Notes under the pieces: generated by a model
What the model was told of the DNA's origin: nothing
Databases searched by the model: none
Seen by the model: only the letters and a program-made list of their open reading frames with translations
In this document: positions 35,118-44,493 of the stretch, piece after piece
Layout: every line of letters begins with the position of its first letter
How positions within the stretch are numbered: position 1 is the first letter of the stretch
Assembly: GCA_017436575.1 (NCBI GenBank)
Contig: JAFSCU010000044.1
Span: forward strand, 1-61,782
Origin: Oscillospiraceae bacterium
GTDB taxonomy: Bacteria; Bacillota; Clostridia; Oscillospirales; Ruminococcaceae
DNA length: 61,782 nt
Reading direction: 5' to 3'
Position numbers and translations under genes: made by a program

Positions 35118-36200
35118 TTATATCTTCCTTACTGAATCTATTACTTTATCAATGTATTTTTTGGAACTGGAAATCTGACTTTGCAACAAAGCATCAACTT
35201 CTTTGTAATCAATGTTTTCCCCGTTCATAGAAATACCCAAACCTTTCAGCAGGTCTCTCATTCTTGTGTTTATTTTTTCTTTTCTTTCATAAAGTACAAA
35301 CTGTCGCTCAAAGATAATTGAAAAAGCTACTGCATGAAATGAATTTGATATAACCATCTCCGCATTTTTTACAAGTTCTACAAACTTAAGGGGACCATCA
35401 TCAAAAAAACATTTATCACAAATTGAATTTGGAAACATTGAATAAATACTCCAGCCATTGCTTTGAGCCAATTCAACAGCTTTGGCATTCATTTCAATAT
35501 TTTCATCAAAATCATATATCAACAGATATTTTTCTGTAGGAATATTATCTTTCAGCAATGCTTCCCATTCTGTTTTTGAAAGCAGGAACACCGGATCAAC
35601 AACCTGTTGCGCTGTGGTAATACCAAGATTATTCAAAATTGTAACACCCGATGTTTCTCTTACTGAAACATGGTTCAGATTTCTCAGCCATTCTGATATT
35701 TTTTCTTTGTAGTTTTCATCAATATCTTCTGTAGCGAAACTGGCGGCATAGGATGCACACACAGAATCTGCCGGTGCAAAATCCAGGTAAAAGGCCGGGT
35801 CCTTGCCGTTCTGAAATATGGTATTCCATATCTGGTCACTACCGGCAAATATAATATCTGCATCCAGATTTGCCTGTTTCAGTTCGTCATTATTCTGATA
35901 GGTTGTTTTTGTAACAGGCAAATATTCTTTTGTAAAGCTGTCAAAAGCTTTTTTACGCTGTGAAAATCTTTCTTTTAGCCTGCCTGGAAGTTTGGCGAGA
36001 TTGTACAACAACCCTACAACCGGTTTATCGTATTTAGGATTTTTAACTCCCCACAACTGATAATGTTTTAAATAATAGGGTTTATAATTTATTATTTCCA
36101 CCTGGTGACCCAGTTTTGACAGATAGGCAGATAAAGCATAGGCCTGCAGACTGGCCCCCACATTATACACATCGTGGCAGGTTATTGTCTTGATAATCAT
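35118..36200 (-). CDS. Polysaccharide pyruvyl transferase family protein, copy B
   Basis: 360 residues. VYNVGASLQAYALSAYLSKLGHQVEIINYKP at the N-terminus, IFAGSDQIWN, VSVRETSGVTIL and VISNSFHAVAFSIIFERQFVLYER mark the subgroup with GSDQ(I/V)WN that usually accompanies FrhB-like Fe-S proteins in glycan loci. It therefore probably works with the protein at 24618-25817 rather than with copy A. ATGA overlap (4 nt) with the acyltransferase gene. Confidence 0.87.
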   Translation of the reverse strand: MIIKTITCHDVYNVGASLQAYALSAYLSKLGHQVEIINYKPYYLKHYQLWGVKNPKYDKPVVGLLYNLAKLPGRLKERFSQRKKAFDSFTKEYLPVTKTTYQNNDELKQANLDADIIFAGSDQIWNTIFQNGKDPAFYLDFAPADSVCASYAASFATEDIDENYKEKISEWLRNLNHVSVRETSGVTILNNLGITTAQQVVDPVFLLSKTEWEALLKDNIPTEKYLLIYDFDENIEMNAKAVELAQSNGWSIYSMFPNSICDKCFFDDGPLKFVELVKNAEMVISNSFHAVAFSIIFERQFVLYERKEKINTRMRDLLKGLGISMNGENIDYKEVDALLQSQISSSKKYIDKVIDSVRKI

Positions 36201-37258
36201 ATAGCTGTTTCGTTAACCCACTTTCTTATAAAATTATTTATAAACATTATGACATATGAACACATTATACAGATAAGCAACAAACCCACAAGCATAAATA
36301 ATGGATATCTGAAACTTTGTACAAGTCCATCAAAAATATATGTGTAAAAAAACATATGAGTGAGCCATATGTTTGTAGAATGTTTACCCAGTGACATAAA
36401 TATCTTTCTGGATATTTCACCTTTCTCCCATATGTTAAACAATACAAAAACTACTATTGCCACAGGTAAAACGAGCACCGCTTTATGCAGAACATTGTAG
36501 GCCGTAAAAACTATACCCAGAATAATCAAGCATATTGCAACTCTTGACTCTTTTTTATAGACTGCTTTTGTGAATTTATCACTTATTTTTCCAATCATTT
36601 TATACTTACAGAAATAACCACCTATCCATACACTTGGCAATATTCTAAGTATATTTTCTATTTCTGTAATTACATAGCTTATCACAGCACTATCCATCTG
36701 TATACTAATAAGTCCAAATCGTCTTATCAGATAGCCTGTTACTTCCAGAGCAAGACAAACTATAATACCATTGATCAAGTTGAATTTTTTTACTATACAC
36801 ATCAGTATGCCGACAGGTATCATCATTATAAATACATAACTGTGCAAATACCACCATGCTCCATTGTAACTGTCAAGCAAAAAGATGTTTTTAACAAATC
36901 TACCTATACTGCCAGGTATGCTATTACCGCCAGTATACAATATGCTTATTAAAGAAAACATTACAAGTATTATCCAGTAATTAATCAGTAATTTAATAAT
37001 TCTGTTCCATCTTTCTTTAAAAGACGTTCTGTTATTCTCATACATAAGGTAAATTGCATAACCCGCACACATTGAATATAGTGGAACACATATTTCCGCA
37101 AAAAAGCCAAATAGATACACAAGTGGCTTTGACTTATTTAGCCAGAGTAATGGAGTGCCAAAAACAGCTGAATCTGTTCTACAGAATAAATGCAATATTA
37201 CCATACATAATATGCCAACGCCCTTTGTCATCTGTGCATCTTCTTTGTTATAAGTCAT
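36197..37258 (-). CDS. Acyltransferase-3-family integral membrane protein
   Basis: 353 residues with about ten membrane helices. The N-terminus TKGVGILCMVILHLFCR holds the helix-1 histidine typical of acyltransferase-3 enzymes (MVxxHxx), and a lipid-side PLYSMCAGYAIYLMYENN loop follows. These enzymes acetylate or otherwise acylate sugars during glycan assembly. It overlaps the GT4 gene by 11 nt and the pyruvyl-transferase-like gene by 4 nt. Several members of the family lack proven activity, so only O-acylation in general is suggested. Confidence 0.82.
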   Translation of the reverse strand: MTYNKEDAQMTKGVGILCMVILHLFCRTDSAVFGTPLLWLNKSKPLVYLFGFFAEICVPLYSMCAGYAIYLMYENNRTSFKERWNRIIKLLINYWIILVMFSLISILYTGGNSIPGSIGRFVKNIFLLDSYNGAWWYLHSYVFIMMIPVGILMCIVKKFNLINGIIVCLALEVTGYLIRRFGLISIQMDSAVISYVITEIENILRILPSVWIGGYFCKYKMIGKISDKFTKAVYKKESRVAICLIILGIVFTAYNVLHKAVLVLPVAIVVFVLFNIWEKGEISRKIFMSLGKHSTNIWLTHMFFYTYIFDGLVQSFRYPLFMLVGLLLICIMCSYVIMFINNFIRKWVNETAI

Positions 37259-38450
37259 TGTGTTTACCTGTCTGTATAATACTTTCTATTTTTGCAATTT
37301 CTTCTGAGTTGGAATAATCTCTGCTTTTACAATTTGTTATTAATTCTTCAGTCAGTTTTTTATTGTTTATTAACCGGGCTATTCCGTCTGCACAGCCTAT
37401 GTTATCCATCGGTACAATGATGCCATCCACACCATCTTCCAACTGACTTAATGAGGTGGCATAATTGGTTATCATTACAGGTTTTGCCAGCATCTGTGCT
37501 TCTCTTACAGTCACCGCTTTGCCTTCATATCTTGAAGGTTGTATATAATAATCACAAGCGGCTATATAAGGGTACGGATTGTCCTTTTTACCCAGCAGTA
37601 TAACCCTGTCTTCCATTCCAAACTGTTTTATTTTATCCTTTATCAGTTGTTCATCTGAACCAAAACCTATTATGTACCAATAAACATCCAATCCTTTTCC
37701 TAAAAGTTTGGAACATATTTCCGGCACATTGTCAAAATTTTTGGCTGTACAATATCTGCCAATCGACAATAGTTTTATGCCTATATCTGGCATTTCATTT
37801 TCGACCGTAAAAGCATATGATTGATTCTGAATATACTGTTTTGAAAGAATATTTTCAATTACAACAGTATTGTTTTCATATTCAGGAAACATACCTGTAA
37901 ATGCCTTTTTACATTGTTCGCTTACTGCAACAATATAATCGACTTTACCGTAATCACTTTTTAAGACCGCAATATTATTTTCTTCTGTAGAATAATCAGT
38001 ATGTATCCAACCTAATTTTATATCGGCATCAACCTTTTCACTGATGAATTCAAATGGCCTGAAAAAACCAAGCGCCAAATCATAATGACCATCAAGGTTT
38101 GGTGCTGTTTTCCTCAAAACTTTAGCCCGTGTTTTATCAAAGTCTATTTCATGAAAGTGTTTTATCAGTTCGTCAATAACTCTTAAATATGCTGAATAAT
38201 AACACCTGTGTTTCAGCTTTGATATCAAAGATTCTCTCAAGTAAGCTAATTCTTTTACTTCTGGCAATAAATTAACTTTTTCATTTATTAAATCAAATAA
38301 TGGGCCATGATGACCATACAAGAATAAATCGACATCATATTTATCATAGTCAAAAGAGTCCAATAATCCTAAAAGGCTTCTTTCAACTCCACCTAATTCC
38401 ATTGAGCCTGTAAAAGCTATTAAAACTTTCTTTTTAGGAAATTCTGTCAT
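37248..38450 (-). CDS. GT4-family glycosyltransferase
   Basis: 400 residues. MELGGVERSLLGLLDSFDY at the start is the glycine-rich acceptor-side motif of GT4 enzymes; LLSIGRYCTAKNFDNVPEIC and IQPSRYEGKAVTVREAQMLAKPVMITNY give the donor site with the EX7E glutamates. Probably transfers a sugar by a retaining mechanism. It lies 15 nt after a GT2 gene and overlaps the acyltransferase gene. Confidence 0.9.
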   Translation of the reverse strand: MTEFPKKKVLIAFTGSMELGGVERSLLGLLDSFDYDKYDVDLFLYGHHGPLFDLINEKVNLLPEVKELAYLRESLISKLKHRCYYSAYLRVIDELIKHFHEIDFDKTRAKVLRKTAPNLDGHYDLALGFFRPFEFISEKVDADIKLGWIHTDYSTEENNIAVLKSDYGKVDYIVAVSEQCKKAFTGMFPEYENNTVVIENILSKQYIQNQSYAFTVENEMPDIGIKLLSIGRYCTAKNFDNVPEICSKLLGKGLDVYWYIIGFGSDEQLIKDKIKQFGMEDRVILLGKKDNPYPYIAACDYYIQPSRYEGKAVTVREAQMLAKPVMITNYATSLSQLEDGVDGIIVPMDNIGCADGIARLINNKKLTEELITNCKSRDYSNSEEIAKIESIIQTGKHNDL

Positions 38451-38465
38451 TTTATGCTCCGTAAT

Positions 38466-39446
38466 TTACTTTACTTGTGGCAAGTTTATATATTCTTTAG
38501 ATGCAATGTAATCTTCTGCTTCAGCTATTCCTCTTTTAAAAGCTGTAGCATACACCTTATTATCTGCTTTAAGTGCTTTGACTGCTCTATATAAATACAT
38601 CATATATTTCCAGTACAAAAGGCATATGCTATTAATCACCTTCAATATATTATTATCTTCCATATCCTGTATAAAGCGTTGCCAAAAGATTCTATGCATA
38701 TAAGCCATACAGAATACCGGTTTAGTATCTGCCATTTCTTCTTTTGATGTTGATGTTTTTGCATCATTGTGTTCATAAATCGCATCAGATACTATACAAG
38801 CAGAATAGCCTTTTTTCACCAGTTTATAAGCCATAACCCTGTCATCCCCTGCAGCGTAGCCATATTTTTCAAGCCAGATTATCTCATCTTCCATTTTAAT
38901 TGCTTTCATGACATGTGTTTTAATCATAAAGCATGTCCACGCAAATGATTCCGTTGGATAATATCTTCTTACTGATGTATCAAAAGTATGATAAGACCAA
39001 CCGCCACTTCTCAATATTTTTACATACATATCTCTGTTGAATAGCGATAAGCTCACCGATGCTGTCAATGTTCCCGCTATTGTTCCTAAAATACTTGCTG
39101 GAAAAAACGAGAACAATGGACCTGTAGAACAATCAAACAAGTTGTTTTCCAAGGGAGTTATTAATTTTTCGATAAAGTCTTCATCAAAAGATACATCATC
39201 ATCTAAAAACAGGATATATTCAGAAGTTATATATTTTAACGCCTCTATTCTTTGTTTTATCATACTTTTTTCACAATAAACAAATTCTTCCCATCCTAAA
39301 CGTTCTTTTGGTAATTCATAGCCATGAGGAAGAACCACGACAACCTTTTCCGGTTTTAACTTGCTATTGGCAATACTATCCAGCAATTTCTGATATTTCA
39401 TACCGGCACGCCCCAATGTTCTTATTGCAATAGAAAAACTTTTCAT
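38466..39446 (-). CDS. GT2-like glycosyltransferase with extended aspartate motif
   Basis: 326 residues from the ATG at 39446, chosen because AAAGGA lies six nt upstream and the ATG overlaps the stop of the GT32 gene (ATGA). SFSIAIRTLGRAGMKYQKLLDSI replaces the usual VSVIIP start, and EYILFLDDDVSFDEDFI provides a DDD metal site. The C-terminal part is helical and basic. This subgroup is rarer than the other GT2 enzymes of the operon. Sugar unknown. Confidence 0.85.
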   Translation of the reverse strand: MKSFSIAIRTLGRAGMKYQKLLDSIANSKLKPEKVVVVLPHGYELPKERLGWEEFVYCEKSMIKQRIEALKYITSEYILFLDDDVSFDEDFIEKLITPLENNLFDCSTGPLFSFFPASILGTIAGTLTASVSLSLFNRDMYVKILRSGGWSYHTFDTSVRRYYPTESFAWTCFMIKTHVMKAIKMEDEIIWLEKYGYAAGDDRVMAYKLVKKGYSACIVSDAIYEHNDAKTSTSKEEMADTKPVFCMAYMHRIFWQRFIQDMEDNNILKVINSICLLYWKYMMYLYRAVKALKADNKVYATAFKRGIAEAEDYIASKEYINLPQVK

Positions 39447-40159
39447 TTTTTTCCTTTCTTCAACCAATCAAAGCAATTTTTTCCAAAAATACGATGGAAT
39501 GGTCTAGTTATTTTACTTCTTAAAATTGCTTTTTTACTCAATGCGCTTTTAGAATACCAGTGAACAGAAACTGTGTTTTTTGTTTTGTTTAATCTACCGG
39601 TTGGGTCGTCATAGGGATTAAGATACTCTACGGGTAGAATTACTGCTCCGCTAACATTCTGCATTTCCCCGTTAAGCTGTAAACCCATAGGAATCAACGC
39701 AGCTGTGTTTAATGCCGGGCAGCCTGTCAGTTTATAACAGCCTGTTTCATCAGGCTTTAAATCATCATACTGTTTTAACATAGCTTCTACAGTCTTATGC
39801 TTTTGAACTGCGGCAAAGCCAAGACCTGTTGCAACATAATCATCATTTTCAAAACCATAAAACGCATCATAGTCCAGCAATTCAGCAAACGGTCTGATAA
39901 CTTCGACATCGGTATCAAAATAAATACCGCCTTGTTCACAAACAACTTTAAGTCGGGCATAATCGCTGAGATACGCCCATTTCTTATTTTCATAACAATA
40001 TTTTGTATACGGGTGAGCGTATACATCAAAATTACTTTCGTTCCATTCGAATATTTCAAAATCAGGGAAATATTTTTCCCAGCTGGCAATACATTTCTGT
40101 GCCAGTTTTGGTTTTTCGCCATTACCGAACCAGCAATAATGAATTTTTTTAGGGATCAT
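39443..40159 (-). CDS. GT32-family (OCH1-like) glycosyltransferase, copy B
   Basis: 238 residues. MIPKKIHYCWFGNGEKPKLAQKCIASWEKYFPDFEIFEWNESNFDVYAHP and LSDYARLKVVCEQGGIYFDTDVEVIRPF match the GT32 pattern, with D-T-D as metal motif. It is close to copy A (26840-27619) throughout, including GLGFAA and CPALNT segments, so a duplication within the operon is likely. It would add a second, possibly identical, hexose. Overlaps the next transferase gene by 4 nt. Confidence 0.9.
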   Translation of the reverse strand: MIPKKIHYCWFGNGEKPKLAQKCIASWEKYFPDFEIFEWNESNFDVYAHPYTKYCYENKKWAYLSDYARLKVVCEQGGIYFDTDVEVIRPFAELLDYDAFYGFENDDYVATGLGFAAVQKHKTVEAMLKQYDDLKPDETGCYKLTGCPALNTAALIPMGLQLNGEMQNVSGAVILPVEYLNPYDDPTGRLNKTKNTVSVHWYSKSALSKKAILRSKITRPFHRIFGKNCFDWLKKGKK

Positions 40160-40161
40160 AA

Positions 40162-40974
40162 TTAACCTACCTGTTTAGATTTGTTTTGCACTTTTCTAAT
40201 TTTATCCCTTAGGCTTGCCGGTACAAGACCTATTATCATAGGTCTAAATGCTTTCAAATAACTTTTCATTCCTAGCCCCAGCATCTTACAACCTTTTAAC
40301 CTTACATAGGTTGAATTGATTCTATATTTATATTTACGCCTGTTCAATGCGTTTTTATCATTACGCATCATATATAGTGGCTGCTGAATGTTATAACACC
40401 TATATCCTTTGGCATATAATTTAATCCATAAATTAACATCCTCAACGCGAATCATATGTTTGTCTACTGTATAGCCATTTACTGCATCTATACATTCTTT
40501 TCGCATCATTACTGGAGCATGGCAGATTGGAGAACCTGAAATTATATCCTCTTTCTGTGGTGTTTCAATAACACTATGTACACCCCATTCTCCATTTTCG
40601 TCAAATAAGATCATTGACGAACTAACGATATCAAAATCAACATTTTCTATAAGAAAATTTATCTGCTTTTCAAAGCGATATTCTTTACAGCAATCATCTC
40701 CATCCATACGAGCTATATAACTACCTGTAGCTTTTTCCAAACATCTATTTAATGTAACATTCAAACCATAATTCTTATCATTTTTCAATAATATCAATCT
40801 GGAATCCTGCTGCGCCAAGCTTTTTGCAAGTGTGTATGTTCCATCAGTTGAACCATCATCACACATAATCAATTCCCAATCTGTATAGGTTTGGTTACGA
40901 ATTGATTCTACCGCCTGTTTCAATGTTCCTTCACAGTTATAAATTCCCATCAAAACTGATATCTTTTTGTTCAT
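40162..40974 (-). CDS. GT2-family glycosyltransferase
   Basis: 270 residues from the ATG at 40974, which is preceded by AAGGAAG; a longer frame would run back into the previous gene without a ribosome site. KISVLMGIYNCEGTLKQAVESIRNQTYTDWELIMCDDGSTDGT and ARMDGDDCC are the donor-binding motifs. Resembles EpsE/WchA-adjacent GT2 enzymes of Gram-positive capsules. Sugar unknown. Confidence 0.88.
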   Translation of the reverse strand: MNKKISVLMGIYNCEGTLKQAVESIRNQTYTDWELIMCDDGSTDGTYTLAKSLAQQDSRLILLKNDKNYGLNVTLNRCLEKATGSYIARMDGDDCCKEYRFEKQINFLIENVDFDIVSSSMILFDENGEWGVHSVIETPQKEDIISGSPICHAPVMMRKECIDAVNGYTVDKHMIRVEDVNLWIKLYAKGYRCYNIQQPLYMMRNDKNALNRRKYKYRINSTYVRLKGCKMLGLGMKSYLKAFRPMIIGLVPASLRDKIRKVQNKSKQVG

Positions 40975-40990
40975 AAAATCTTCCTTTAAA

Positions 40991-41959
40991 CTAATCCATT
41001 CCGTAACGGAATATTTTTGCCCATAATTTATAATTTGCACACAAAAGAAGTGCAGATATGTAGTACTTTATACCCCATTTAAATAAACGCAACTGTTTTT
41101 TATGAGTTTTGACATATTCTATAGACTCATTAATATAAGCGTTGTCTGGATTTTGTAGTTTTCTTAAAACAGTCTGGTAAAACATTGCAGATTTAGCTTG
41201 TGAAAAACATACCACTTCTTCCGAAATATTTCTCAATGCTTCTGAAGTGTAGCGCCATGCTCGTGGTAAACTAATATAATGTTTATCAACCACACGATTT
41301 TTCCTAAAGGAATTCATAATACTTCCCTCAGTTATAATATATCCATACATTTTCTTTTTAATATAAGCAGTTTTTTTACAATGCAAAATATAGTCAATAT
41401 TAAAAAACTGGTCCTCCGCGCCATAAATATTTGTGATAAAACGAATCTGGTTTTGATCCAAAATTTCTTTTATGTACAACTTATTCCACACATATGGTCC
41501 CACATTACCACAGCAAATCCGTTTTGCAGTTTCAGCCTGATTTAAGTGAAAAACAGTCCGTGACCCAGTTTTTAATATTCCCGATATATCTTCACGTTTG
41601 CATCGGTGAAAATCACACATTGAAAGCTGAACACTCTCTGTCATAGAGTTAACCATATCATTAAACATATCTGGCGCAATAACATCATCCGCATCCACAA
41701 ATCCGATAAATTTTCCTTTAGCTTTATCCAAACCTAAATTACGCGCTGCAGAAAGGCCCTGATTTTGTGTATGAAAAACACAAATATTAGAATGCTTTTC
41801 AGCTAGCTTATCACACAAATCTCCTGTTCCATCTTTTGAGCCATCATCTATTACAATGATTTCATAGTCTTTAAAATTATTGGCCAAAACACTGTTTATA
41901 CAGGCTTCCAGATACTGTTCCGCATTATATACTGGTATAATGATACTAAGCGTCGGCAT
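40991..41959 (-). CDS. GT2-family glycosyltransferase
   Basis: 322 residues. LSIIIPVYNAEQYLEACINSVLANNFKDYEIIVIDDGSKDGTGDLCD and IGFVDADDVIAPDMF form the GT-A core. Its start overlaps the end of the LicD gene by 14 nt, so translation is coupled to it. Likely early in sugar assembly given its place near the start of the operon; not provable. Confidence 0.9.
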   Translation of the reverse strand: MPTLSIIIPVYNAEQYLEACINSVLANNFKDYEIIVIDDGSKDGTGDLCDKLAEKHSNICVFHTQNQGLSAARNLGLDKAKGKFIGFVDADDVIAPDMFNDMVNSMTESVQLSMCDFHRCKREDISGILKTGSRTVFHLNQAETAKRICCGNVGPYVWNKLYIKEILDQNQIRFITNIYGAEDQFFNIDYILHCKKTAYIKKKMYGYIITEGSIMNSFRKNRVVDKHYISLPRAWRYTSEALRNISEEVVCFSQAKSAMFYQTVLRKLQNPDNAYINESIEYVKTHKKQLRLFKWGIKYYISALLLCANYKLWAKIFRYGMD

Positions 41960-42800
41960 TATGAATTAAATTTCTCCCTATTAATATTTCATTTAAATCT
42001 TGTTCAAAATCCAAGATAATAGGGTGATGTTTCCATTCCCTTTCAGATTCTGGTGGTAATTGCATATAATCATTGAATTTACATTTCAAATGTTCGTCCC
42101 AATCAGCAAAGCACATAAAATCGCCATCTTCAAACTTCAGATATGTATATCCACCCAGCATATTCTTTGAAAAATGTTTTTTAAGTGAACCAACAGTTTC
42201 TATACCAACGGTTTTCAGACTGTCATTATGATTATATACTGTTATTTTTTTTAGCAGTTTCTGTCTTTTAATCATTCTACTATTATGCGAATTCAACTTT
42301 AACAGTATTCCTGATACCAGCTGTACAACTTTATTGGATTTTGAAGGAACAAACTCTCTTGTGTACAACTGATAAATCATACAGTGAAGTTTGTACATCA
42401 TTAACCGTAAGCCTTTATCTGGTATTCTGTCTATTGGGAATATGTCAATAAAAATACCTGTATGATATTTTTCTCTTTCCCATTCATACTGCAGAAAAGT
42501 TGTGTTTTCTTTTCTTATCTTGGTAAAAGACTGCGTAAATTCAGGTGTGTTTTCTTTATTCTGGATGATATAACCTGATGGACAATCCTTTGTCCACAAT
42601 TCAATAAATCTGTTGTAGTTTTCTCTAGACATACATATATCTAGATCATCATCCCAGGGGATGAAGCCCTGATGTCTTACAGCACCAAGTAATGTGCCTG
42701 CATACAACGAATATTGAATATCATTTTCTTTACAAAAAGCATCTACAACTTTCAACATTTCCAACTGAGTAAGTTGCAGTTTTCTAAGTGTGTTTTCCAT
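41946..42800 (-). CDS. LicD-family phosphotransferase
   Basis: 284 residues. LQLTQLEMLKVVDAFCKENDIQYSLYAGTLLGAVRHQGFIPWDDDLDICMSRENYNRF is the full LicD signature with the DDDLD metal site. LicD proteins transfer phosphocholine, phosphoglycerol or related groups from a CDP-activated donor to glycans. The next gene upstream on the transcript is TagD-like (CDP-glycerol synthesis), which makes phosphoglycerol the likely group. Four nt separate the two genes. Confidence 0.9.
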   Translation of the reverse strand: MENTLRKLQLTQLEMLKVVDAFCKENDIQYSLYAGTLLGAVRHQGFIPWDDDLDICMSRENYNRFIELWTKDCPSGYIIQNKENTPEFTQSFTKIRKENTTFLQYEWEREKYHTGIFIDIFPIDRIPDKGLRLMMYKLHCMIYQLYTREFVPSKSNKVVQLVSGILLKLNSHNSRMIKRQKLLKKITVYNHNDSLKTVGIETVGSLKKHFSKNMLGGYTYLKFEDGDFMCFADWDEHLKCKFNDYMQLPPESEREWKHHPIILDFEQDLNEILIGRNLIHNADA

Positions 42801-42804
42801 ATTT

Positions 42805-43194
42805 CTATTCCTTGAGTTCAGCTTTTATCTGAGTAGTTGATATTTCAGGAGTTCTGGTAAGATATACAACTTCACAATAATCTTTTAAAAAGTCAAACTT
42901 GCCTTCCCAGTCATTTCCAATAACAAAAGTATCTATTCGGAATTCTTTTATATCGGATATTTTTTGCTCCCAATTTTCTTCTGGGATAACCAAATCAACA
43001 TATCTTATCGATTCCAACAACTGTTTTCTCTGCTCATAAGAAAAATAGCATTTTTTATTTTTCTGATTATGATTGAATTCATCAGTTGACAATGCCACAA
43101 TTAGGTAATCCCCCAGTGCTTTTGCTCTGCGCAAAAGATTAATATGCCCATAATGAAGCAAATCAAATGTACCATATGTAATAACTTTTTTCAT
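42805..43194 (-). CDS. tagD: Glycerol-3-phosphate cytidylyltransferase-like protein (TagD type)
   Basis: 129 residues, the usual size of Tag[27 protein letters not shown] carries the HxGH nucleotide-binding motif and [11 protein letters not shown] the conserved C-terminal RTxxISTT motif. The reaction would be CTP + sn-glycerol-3-phosphate to CDP-glycerol + PPi. Together with LicD it predicts a phosphoglycerol (or related) substituent on the glycan. Ethanolamine- or ribitol-type cytidylyltransferases are relatives but the length and motifs favour TagD. Confidence 0.88.
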   Translation of the reverse strand: MKKVITYGTFDLLHYGHINLLRRAKALGDYLIVALSTDEFNHNQKNKKCYFSYEQRKQLLESIRYVDLVIPEENWEQKISDIKEFRIDTFVIGNDWEGKFDFLKDYCEVVYLTRTPEISTTQIKAELKE

Positions 43195-43206
43195 ATTCGA
43201 TTCCTC

Positions 43207-44304
43207 TTAATGCATTCCCCATTGTATAAAAATCTGATAATAATAAAACCCTATATATGCTACTATAGCTGTCAGTTTCACCAGTCTCGCTGACTGCCTG
43301 GTAAATATATTATCTATCTCCCACGGCAAAAGGATATAATTGTACAGAGAAGCATAAATAGGCAAGCGTCCCATAAAGATACCGCTGGTAACCATTGATA
43401 TAATGTACAACCCTGTTGAAACAATAGACATATTTGTACAGAAATTGATAACAGGGTCATTTGCCTGTCTGATATGTTTTATACCTATTGCCGCCAGGAT
43501 TGTCGGCACTGAATAAACCAGAACCCTGATTGCATTTGTACCATCATCACCCCAGCTTGTCCAGTCTGAAACCATGCTGGAATACTGTGTTTCCTGCATT
43601 ATAATATCAAGAATATCTGTAAACTGGTCAACAAACATAACCGCAACAAGTGTTGCCGCAAGGAATAAAATGGATTTAATATTCCACGCCTCGCCATGCG
43701 CAATTATAACTATCGGTATCATCAGAAGTGCCGACTGATGCATTGTGGCCGCCAGCAAAATAACCAATACCGTTGGCATCCACTTTTTTTGCAGCATTAA
43801 TTCAGTTGCCGCAAACATAAGTGTTACAGCTGTAAACTGGCGCATACCGTTGAACATCCAGGAGATATAGTCCGTGGATGCTATAAACAGAAATACTGAG
43901 AACAGATAGTCGATGGAGTATTTTCTGTAAACATGAATAAGTATCATCCCCTGTATAACAGCAATGATGAAAAAATAAAATATATCACTGCCGATCACAC
44001 ATTTTATAAGCCCGCCTAACACAGTAAAACCCGTGTCTTTTTTTACATTCGGAAGGTGACGTATAAGGCCAATAATGGTGTCTGGCAAATCATTGAATGC
44101 CCTTCTGTATGCTTCTGTATCACCAACCCATCTGCGGAAAGTGGTCATAATAATGACAGGTGCAAATGCAAAAGTCGCAAACGCCATAGATACCCTGTAT
44201 TCTTTTTTACCTGATATGTAAACTGGACTGTAGCCTACATTCACAAGTTCTTTAACAAGGAACATAGCCATTATCCATATTAAAATCAAAATATATTGTG
44301 ACAT
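43207..44304 (-). CDS. EpsG-family polysaccharide polymerase
   Basis: 365 residues from the ATG at 44304, which has AGGAG seven nt upstream; an ATG at 44340 lacks a site. About ten membrane helices, with FAPVIIMTTFRRWVGDTEAYRRAF and the ISWMFNGMRQFTAVTLMFAATELM segment characteristic of the EpsG family (Wzy-like). These proteins polymerise repeat units of exopolysaccharide on the outer face of the membrane. First gene of the glycan operon, just after its promoter. No Wzx flippase is seen in the window. Confidence 0.87.
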   Translation of the reverse strand: MSQYILILIWIMAMFLVKELVNVGYSPVYISGKKEYRVSMAFATFAFAPVIIMTTFRRWVGDTEAYRRAFNDLPDTIIGLIRHLPNVKKDTGFTVLGGLIKCVIGSDIFYFFIIAVIQGMILIHVYRKYSIDYLFSVFLFIASTDYISWMFNGMRQFTAVTLMFAATELMLQKKWMPTVLVILLAATMHQSALLMIPIVIIAHGEAWNIKSILFLAATLVAVMFVDQFTDILDIIMQETQYSSMVSDWTSWGDDGTNAIRVLVYSVPTILAAIGIKHIRQANDPVINFCTNMSIVSTGLYIISMVTSGIFMGRLPIYASLYNYILLPWEIDNIFTRQSARLVKLTAIVAYIGFYYYQIFIQWGMH

Positions 44305-44357
44305 TAAAAATCTCCTATTAAGCGAGACTGTTTTTGACATAATTCTTTAATTTAATT

Positions 44358-44366
44358 ATTATAGCA
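44358..44366 (-). promoter_or_regulatory. Extended -10 promoter of the glycan operon
   Basis: TGCTATAAT is a consensus extended -10 about 50 nt before the EpsG ATG at 44304; no good TTGACA lies 17 bp upstream, as is common for extended -10 promoters. The genes that follow have gaps of a few bases or overlaps down to 24618, so a transcript of about 20 kb is likely. Confidence 0.65.
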
Positions 44367-44420
44367 CAAACAATAAAAGTATTCTACTATTTTGAGACAA
44401 TTTACCTTGGATTTCATAAA

Positions 44421-44450
44421 AAAGGCGGCAGTAAAATTACTGCCGCCTTT
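44421..44450. terminator. Terminator between the polymerase pair and the glycan operon
   Basis: AAAGGCGGCAGTAA pairs perfectly with TTACTGCCGCCTTT (14 bp, 2-nt loop). On the minus strand it is followed by TTTTTTATG, so it ends the YolD transcript; it lies just upstream of the glycan promoter. Confidence 0.9.
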
Positions 44451-44493
44451 GAGCTTTGAATATCATTTTTACTTGTTTTTATGCACACCATTA

